Source: Temnothorax longispinosus
Taxonomy: Eukaryota; Arthropoda; Insecta; Hymenoptera; Formicidae
Reading direction: 5' to 3'
DNA length: 64,000 nt
NCBI RefSeq assembly: GCF_030848805.1
Contig: NW_027270069.1
Location: forward strand, 62,001-126,000
Shown here: positions 55,915 to 64,000 of the stretch, one piece after another
Layout of the letters: each line of letters begins with the position of its first letter
Position numbering within the stretch: position 1 is the first letter of the stretch
Made by a program: the position numbers and the translations under genes
Notes under the pieces: generated by a model
Seen by the model: the letters and a program-made list of their open reading frames with translations, nothing else
Databases searched by the model: none
What the model was told of the DNA's origin: nothing

Positions 55915-57850
55915 TGGAAAAATGTCTCAAAAACTCCATACTTTAAATTAACTAACCATAGTTAATTGCTATGGAAGAATTGCTGTTAATCCCAACATAA
56001 TTTTATATGTGTCTCGATTAAACAGAATTTAAATATATTTAAATTTAAAACATGATTTCAAAGAACGACCATGACGAATATATTTATGTTTAGTCAATAT
56101 TATACTCTTCAAAATTATCGAGATCAACTGCAGTTTCCTTTTTTTAAATTAAGCTTCACACGAAATACAATGCGGAACAAAACAGAAATATTTTGATTAA
56201 ATATATTTATTTAATAAAATTAACATTAGTAAAATTATATGCGTAGATGACCAAGTCAGCTCAAGAAAGAGGAATATTAAATTAATGTAAAAACAATTTA
56301 TTTAAACAAACAGTACAAAAGAGAGTAAAATAAATATTGAAAATCGAAATAAACAATTTAATGTTATACCCATGCTACAACATCGAACTTGTCTGCTATT
56401 ACTGCAGAGCGATTGATTATTTCTTTATTAGTAAAATTATTTAATAAAATTGACATTTTATATAAACATTTATTAATAATTATTCAATCAATAATTATTT
56501 TATAATTAATCGTTAGTCTTTACACGGTAAGAAATTTAAGTTTGTAATGATGATTCGATATGTCAAATTGAAAAAAATAATTGCAACGCTGCATGGATCA
56601 CCGTTGATAGCTACAATATCAATATTGTACCGTATATCATAATTACATATTCACACATGATATTAGAAAATATTGATATAATAAAATATGATTATGTCAC
56701 TTCTCATAGCCAGGACATGAAACGGCCTGAACGGAAAGTACAGCATCAGTGGCTTATATACGCGGCATTGCAATGTGTTATTAATAAGAATATTGTGTTA
56801 CATAACGTTGTATAATGATGAAAGTTATGAAAAATTTTCTAAATGTTTTTTAACTTGTTTTTAAATTGTTATAACTGTATCTGTATTTTCTTGCATCGTG
56901 TATATTGTTCTTCTCGTATCGTGTGTGTTGTTCCTCTTTTGTATAGTAAATACTTGAGTAAATATAAGGTCGGCATCGGAACGTCGCTCATCTTACAATT
57001 AGTTATGCGCGTCTTTTGGCTCGTCAACACAAGCGGAAAGGAGGCTATATTAGTTTTCGTCGACACGAAAACCGAGCTGAAAGTTAATTGCATCTGATTC
57101 CGATCATTCAGTTAATCATAAAATGGTATAAAAGGATCTCTACACTATAATGTATTGTATAGTACTTTGTTTTTTTTTATTTTTATTTTTTTTTTTTATT
57201 ACGAAAATAATGTTTTTACAGATATGGTTCATAACATGTTAACTTATGCCGACAATAATTGATTATCTAAGGCATATCTTTAAATGTGACAGACATGAAT
57301 CATTTGGGTCTTGTTCTTTATAGGTAATATATACATATATATAATTAGAGAAATAAATACTTTCCCCGTGGATTATAAGACTTAATCCAGAACAGAAGAT
57401 ATTATTTCTATAACATAACAAAATAAGATGTTTGGACTAGTAAACCAAACAAGTTGTTTCTGCTAAATGCAATTTGTCATCTAAATGAATAATGCAATGC
57501 CAAACGTTTTTGACCTATAATGAGTTCAGCGAAACGTTTGACATTACATTATTGACATTTATTTAAATAACAATATGTAAATCAGCATAAAATTGTTTAC
57601 TAACTCCAATTTACTCTCTTTATTTTCAATATATTAAACCTTATAAATAATTTAATTGTTAAATTACACATTTATCCTTCTTCAAATATTATATATTTAT
57701 TATTAATATTTAACAATAAATAAATAATGATAAACAAAAATATCGAGGAGTGATTGACGCGCATGCATTGCGCAAATGTAGCTGAACGTCGTACTGTTAA
57801 AAAAAAAACTAGGAAATAACAATTTTCCAACAATTATGTATAAAACTTCA
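55915..57850. other. AT-rich intergenic stretch, nothing recognised
   Basis: No gene, RNA or repeat border recognised. The frame at 56843-57097 has no domain and AT-rich codons. Confidence 0.5.
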
Positions 57851-58254
57851 TACTTTTACGAAGTATAAAAAAATCTGTCATTACTTTTAGCTTAAATTTA
57901 TTTTTTTATTAAAAAAATTTTTTTAAATTTTACACAAGTCCTAAATTTTGAAAAATAAATTTCTGATTTATAATTGAGACTCTAAAACCTGCACATCATA
58001 TATATTTTTTTCTTTGAGTTTTCTTTATAAAACCGCTTGTATGGAAGCAGAGAAAGGAAAAAAAACAGTTAAACTATTATTTTTAGTGTTCTATATATGT
58101 GCCAGGTTACAAAAATTCAGATACATTTTTATTCTTAAAAAATACTGTTTTAAATACGTAAAGTCTCGTACTTGTGTAAAATTTAAAAAATTTAAAAACA
58201 ATAAAGAAACTCAATTTGAGCTAAAAGTAATGACAGACTTTTTTATACTTTGAC
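57851..58254. repeat. Inverted repeat
   Basis: The left arm (about 57860-57915, AAAATCTGTCATTACTTTTA) and right arm (about 58197-58254, TAAAAGTAATGACAGACTTT) pair. The 79-codon frame at 58014-58253 reads through the right arm and is not a credible gene. Confidence 0.5.
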
Positions 58255-58591
58255 ATGAGAAACAACTGTAAAAATTTTGAGAAAAATCGGCATCTAATGT
58301 TTGCCGAGGTTTACTTATTAGAATTTGTGTGGAATTGCAATACAGTCGCAGAAAAATAAAATTCTATTAATTAGACATATGTATGTAGTATCTTCAAAAT
58401 AGTTTTTTTTTTTAATAGTTTTAAATTTATTAGTAATACAAGGCTAACTAAATTTATTTTATATCTATCTTTATATCTATCAGTTAATTCCTTATATTTA
58501 AGGATGTATATATGCACTTTTAAATGCTTTTTACGTTCCTAACGTACATCTTTATAAAGTGTTTTTACGATTATATTCATGATTTTTAGAC

Positions 58592-61500
58592 GTATAGAGA
58601 AGCAACTATAATCTATGATGAAAAATTAGATCCTGTTATACACAAAGTAGATTTGGCCCGATTAATAGGACGTGCAGTAGCTCATCAATGCTTTGATTAT
58701 TTGATCAGTTCTTCCTCGTTGTCTTACTTGTGGTTGAAGGTGGAAATATGCAGCAGATGTCATCAACAAGGTAAATTTCTTAAGTTTTGATACTGTACCG
58801 TTTTACTTACATAATTGTTTTTATTGTTACTGCTTAACATTATATAACAGGGTGACCCACGTAAGGCTTAACACGCCATGCAGAACAATAAATAATCATG
58901 ATAACATGCATAAAGTGATGTTGTAATATAACTTCGAAATGATGAAATGATAAATGAATAATTAAATTTAAATTATCACTTTTTATCGTTTTAATTTCCA
59001 TAGATTTTAAGATCCTTTAATTCTATGTAAAGATTAATTTCCACTTATTTCTTCCTAAAAAATAAACTGAAAAATAAGAAATTTTTTTATCTATAAAACG
59101 TTTATTCCCAAAACTATTCCTTAAAAAATTACAAGCGTTTATGTATGCTATAAAACTTGAACGCTTATTGTTCATCTTTTTCAAAATGTTAAAACGTTTA
59201 CACACACACACAGTATAAAAAATTACTTTCTCACACATAGTTATTCGCATTTAGAATAATATATAAAAAAAAAACAATTAAAGCAATAATTTCAATGTTG
59301 CTAGTTTCAGTTATGTTTTACTTATCTAGCGAAAAAATTGTAAGGAATTAATATTAAAGAAAAAGCAATTTTGTGCTTGCGATAATATTGTAGAAAATAA
59401 TTGAATATTAAGTAATTAAATAAATCTTTGTAAAACTAGAGGCTTCTTCTTTCATTTGAAATTTACAAGGCAAATACCTTCTGCGCTTAAATATCCATCC
59501 ATCAAAATTAATACTCAATACTTTTGTTTTTAGATTTTTTCAGAATTCCGGATATAGGATCTATTCGTAATCCAGATCCAACAAGAATCTTTTTGTTTGG
59601 ATACTTATTCCATAATGAAGTCTCTTATATCGGAAGCCAGCACTACTGAAATTAATTCACAATTACCCCTTTCCCGTTACATTAAAGGTACAACTTTGCA
59701 AATGTATTTATACAATTGTCTATAAATTCTTAAAAATAATTTACATAGAAGAATGAGAAAAGAATTCAGATAGCCATATTTGTCAAGAATGAATTTTGAA
59801 AGTGTCTGCTACAAATTTTGTCGATAAAATGTTCACAAAAATATAACATAATTTTTCAACAAAATATAATATCAGATTAACTGCAGAAATTAAGTAGAAT
59901 TTGGCGTAATCAGTTATACAGGAATTTGTCTCTGCATTCTGATAAATTAATTTTACTATAAAAATAACAAGAAACATACCCTTATAATTCAAACTTTAAA
60001 TTTATTTTTATGGACACAACTAAAGCATTATCCTGTGTTAAAGGTGTCGCACAATTCTTTCACTGCGTAAGTTTCTATTGAACGCGTTGAATTAGAACGT
60101 GGGAATACCTGTTACATTTACTATACAAGATTATTGCAATTTTAATAACACATCTCCTTATTATAAGGATTATACGGTAATTTCGTTATGATTAAATACT
60201 CATAACATTTCTATTCCTTCGAGTCCAAATGGTTGGGTGATAACCAACATACAACAAGCAGGTAAATATGACAATTAAATTATTTTTTCAAATTTTTCTC
60301 GGATTATTTTCTTGTAGAAGCATAAATTAAGCTTAAATTCTTGAATTTAAATCAACATTGTCTCAGAAAATAATGACAGATAGTAACATAGCGTTTTAGT
60401 TAATAATTTACAATATTTGCATTTCTAATTAAAATATGAGCAAATTCTTCCATGCAATATTATATTTATATACACTTTGAACATTAAAGATATTAACATC
60501 TGTAAACATTTCTTATTAAATTGCGTTAAATATAATTAATAATCAAAATTTATTTAACGTATGGTAGGATATTATCGTGTTAATTACGATGCTATATATT
60601 GGGGATGGATTATCCATTATTTAAAGACGTCTGACGAATATACAAAGATACATGTGATTAATCATGCCCAAATTATCGGTGATGCATTTTACTTTCTGGT
60701 AAATGATCAACTTACCTTGCCCACTTTTGTATTATAAAACTAGCGAAATATCTACAACGAGAGATTGTTCAAAGCTCTTGAATAATATATGTCTAGTTTT
60801 TTTTTATTCAAAGAAAGTGCATACCTAAAGGTACGTAGGAACAAATATTATAAATATAAACTTGAAAGCATTACACTATACGTTTCTATGTATTACAAAT
60901 AAAAAGTAATTTTATAAATAATTTACATAAAATTTTATCAAGAATTAAGTATATATACTCTCTAAAACTGAATCAGTGAACAGTCACTGATATCAGTGTA
61001 AAGTATGCCACTGATTCGAATCAGTTAGTCTTGAAAAGAAATGATACTTTCACGTGATTCAAGATGGGTAACGCTAGATCCACTTTAACACGAAATTAAC
61101 GCGCTGTTTTTAGCACAATGTGAGAAGCAGTCATTTAACTGTACATTTTTTTAATACAACTAAGAAATGATTTAAAATAATCCATCACAGGATACTTATC
61201 AGCTAAACACATTTTTTGCTATTAAAATCTGCAAAATTGTAATGTAACCTATTAGAACAAAAATTAAAAAAGAACTTTTTTTTTTAATTGTATCTTTATC
61301 ACACATTTTTAATAAAATTACTAAGAGATTTTATTACGAAAAGAACGGTATCCAATAAACATTAAAATCCGACTATTCGTTCTCACTAATCTTGTCAAAC
61401 GTGAAAAATGTGCCCGTTTTTCTACGCACTATATCCTTAACAAACAAACATTTGTGCTATTTGTGAGACAATTTATTATCCTTTGTTAATAAGGAATCAA

Positions 61501-62914
61501 TGTGTAAATCAAACATTCGTCTATTTTTATTATTTTATTGACAGTTAATAATTTATTATACATCTTTTTTCAAAAAATCGCTGATTTCTCATCTTAAAAT
61601 TCAAAATAACTTTAAAACCTGACGTAATAGAGCAAACTGAACAGCGCATTGTTTTTCGTGAACGAAAATTTATAAGATATACCTACTCTGATTACAGTTA
61701 CTTGATCATAATTTTCTTTTGTGGGCCTGTGATTATAATTAATTATTTCTAGGTACAAATGCGAGACATCTTACATAAACTTCTTGAAAATATAACATAT
61801 ACCGAAAAATCTGATGAGAGACCTCATGACTTTATTAAACACTTAAGACATGAAGCTGCGAAATGGGCATGTGTTCTCGGTGACGTGGAGTGCAAACATA
61901 TTGCCACTTTAAAATTGTGGCGACATTTGGATGATAATGAAACGTATTATATTTTGAATAATATTATAATCATTTTTTCGTATATTTCTGATAATGATAC
62001 AATTTGGTAATACATTTGATCGAATTAGAAAACCACAATATACAAGTTTTCTACATTTTATTATTTTTTCTCGGTATTGTGCAGACTTTTGCCAGAATGG
62101 AAGAAATGGACATATTGTAATGCTTTAATGAATAATGATACTATTTGGTGAAAAGCATTCTGTACAGGGTCAAACAAATCAGATAACAAACTTTTAGAAT
62201 ATCTATCTTGCTCTGCATCTTCTATAGTATAGTATCGTACGCGCAAATACTTAACCAGAATGGTCAATAAATCGGAACTCTATGGTTTACAAATACCAAA
62301 CTGCAAGAATGTAATAATGCAGCCTAATGATTGTGTAAAAAGTTTTCTTCTCATTGTTACAAAACATCCAAAGGGGCGAAGTCTTAGCATATGTATTACA
62401 AAATTTAATGAAAAGAAAGCCAAGGTAACATTAATGTTTTTTTTGTAGACCATGTTATGTTTGTTTAAATATTGTAAGTATTTATTATATCTAATAAAAA
62501 CCTTATTGTTATGATTTAATAGAGAAGTTAGTATGCGTGTGGTATTAATAATTAGTATTATTAATCATCTGCAGTCTCAGCATCAACTCGACAAGGTAAA
62601 TTTTATCATTAATCCTGATATGATAGGGCAGAACGGGGGTATAGGAACCACGGGATAATAATAATCATCTTAGAATAAATTGACTGTCGCGCGTTACAAA
62701 TCCGAACTTGCGTGTGAGAGCAACTGCCTATCTCTATATAATAAAATTGTATTTCATTAGATCTTAGTAGTCTCCATAATTCATCATTACTGCAACATTT
62801 ATTACTGGTGAATATTAGAATAATTTGTTTTAGGTAAATGAAACTATTAAAAAATTGAAGTGTCATATTGATGACACCAATAACGTTCTACCAATACAAC
62901 TGGTAGAACGTTAA
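58592..62914 (+). pseudogene. M1 aminopeptidase N-like pseudogene (eight exon relics)
   Basis: Exon relics are 58592-58770, 59534-59687, 60008-60261, 60568-60698, 61753-61943, 62085-62424, 62523-62595 and 62834-62914, most with good GT/AG borders. The first reads TYREATIIYDEKLD, then GRAVAHQCFDYL where the zinc motif HExxH should stand, and LWLKVEICS in place of WLNEGFA. Later exons match the ERAP1-like C-terminal region: YYRVNYDAIYWGWIIHYL, AKWACVLGDVECK, LPEWKKWTYCNALM. Exon 6 has TGA at 62150 and TAG near 62231 in frame; exon 3 is frame-broken. The N-terminal half, with the GAMEN motif, was not found. Family members are membrane-anchored zinc peptidases of the insect gut and elsewhere. No activity is possible. 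Confidence 0.8.
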
Positions 62915-64000
62915 ATAAATGCACGGTTGTGTCGGAAATCATGAGTCAGCTGCATTATTTTCAGAATCTTATGCTGAAATAATTGATTGTAACAGTGACA
63001 TATATTTATATATAGGTACTTTTATTACAGACAATATTTCATACAATGCTCCTGTTTGTTTTAATAAATATTCTGTGTAAAGGGAATTTCTAAATATTAT
63101 TCTGAGACATTTTTTGAAATAATATATTATACGTATTTTTTAATATAAAGTATATGAAATTTTACGAAAAATTGTCATACTGGTTTAAAAGTGCAGTAAT
63201 GTAACCAGTATGTCGGTAGCATAATTAAATCAAATATAGCATATAATTAGTGAGTCTTAGAATAATTTGTGTAATGTTCTTTGCTCGAAAAATTTTAATT
63301 TTTGACATTATTTTTACTTATTTTTAATTAGTTTAGTATACTTACATTATTATTATTATTATTATTATTGTTATTATTATTATTATTATTTATATTATTA
63401 ACAGTTTCTTTGTAATATTAATATTAAATAATCTTAGATCTATATATCGGTTATTATATTAATATTAAAGATTGTACTCTGTGATTAATATTAAAAATAT
63501 TAATGTTTTTACAACTTTCAAGTCACTTATACTAATTATATATGATAGTTTGTGTAATGTTCTTTGCTCTGATAATCTAATTATTTTGTGACTGATACTG
63601 TGATTTTGTTACTATATAGTGTCAGTATAAACATTCTATTTTTATACTTATATATCTGTAATTATAAAAATAAAACATATTTTTAAATTATTAACAATCC
63701 TTTCGGCTAATAATTGATATTTAGAAAAGAATGTACCTTGCTATGCCATGTAGAAGTTCTAAATACATAAATTTAGACATTTTTATTTACAATTTCAAAG
63801 ATAGTTATAGCAAAAATATCCTGTAAAAGCCCTCCATTATCCCCGTTAACTTTAACGAGCAATTTTCTTTCTTTATATATTTTTATATATTAATTCTTTA
63901 TTCTTATTAGTATTTATAATTTTTTAATTTATTTATATATAAAATATTTGTATTACACTGCAAAAAAAAATCTTGTTTTAGAAAAATGTAATTTTTGGAT
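62915..64000. other. AT-rich intergenic stretch with an (ATT)n microsatellite
   Basis: An (ATT)n tract at about 63344-63400, interrupted once by GTT. GTGTAATGTTCTTTGCTC occurs twice (63270 and 63553), a weak local repeat. No gene recognised. Confidence 0.55.

Noticed and set aside
58014..58253. 79-codon Lys-rich gene
   Set aside because: It reads through one arm of an inverted repeat and has no recognisable domain or supported start.

Overview
The window is eukaryotic nuclear DNA, most probably from an insect and perhaps an ant or other hymenopteran. The evidence is AT-rich intergenic DNA, spliced animal genes (a CDK5 kinase, an ITFG1/TIP homologue and a broken M1 aminopeptidase) and dense nested DNA transposons and foldback repeats. 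The order level is inference; nothing seen fixes a species.

Layout. (1) 1-1690: the right end of a decayed TPR/ankyrin gene cut by the window edge. (2) 2298-2575: a DEAD-box helicase relic. (3) 3.4-24.4 kb: a nested mobile-element district. A repeat of about 4 kb carrying a decayed Ty3/gypsy pol fragment occurs at 4168-8404 (copy A), at 9894-24272 (copy B) and partly at 37045-39415 (copy C). Copy B is split by two large insertions whose target sites can be read exactly against copy A: a 5.84-kb element of nested inverted repeats (12487-18322, 7-bp duplication) and a 4.67-kb element (18544-23211, TA duplication) holding a nearly perfect 3.7-kb palindrome. (4) 26865-34541: the most unusual locus, a chain of AT-rich reading frames in one orientation encoding, in order, a helical N-terminus, two segments with HEPN-type Rx4H motifs, about 30 ankyrin repeats, seven 42-residue kinesin-light-chain-type TPRs and a C48/Ulp1-like cysteine protease. 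The segments meet at frame changes, so it is a recently broken gene, a set of separate ORFs, or a gene with sequence errors. Its composition and architecture resemble effectors of arthropod endosymbionts, which suggests lateral transfer. (5) 34.6-39.4 kb: a minisatellite, a TTAA-flanked palindrome and pol copy C. (6) 39.6-49.4 kb: a GC-rich block, a short poly-A retro-insertion with a 13-bp target duplication, several MITEs, and a set of repeated minus-strand exon-like cassettes with splice signals. (7) 50.4-55.6 kb: two intact host genes in tail-to-tail arrangement, ITFG1 (+, 2 coding exons, 599 codons) and CDK5 (-, 7 coding exons, 299 codons). (8) 58.6-62.9 kb: a spliced M1 aminopeptidase N pseudogene with a destroyed zinc site and in-frame stops.

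Only ITFG1 and CDK5 look like fully intact conserved genes. They do not form a pathway. The rest is a history of insertions, duplications and one probable lateral-transfer family. All exon boundaries were set by eye from splice consensus and family alignment from memory; no database search was run.
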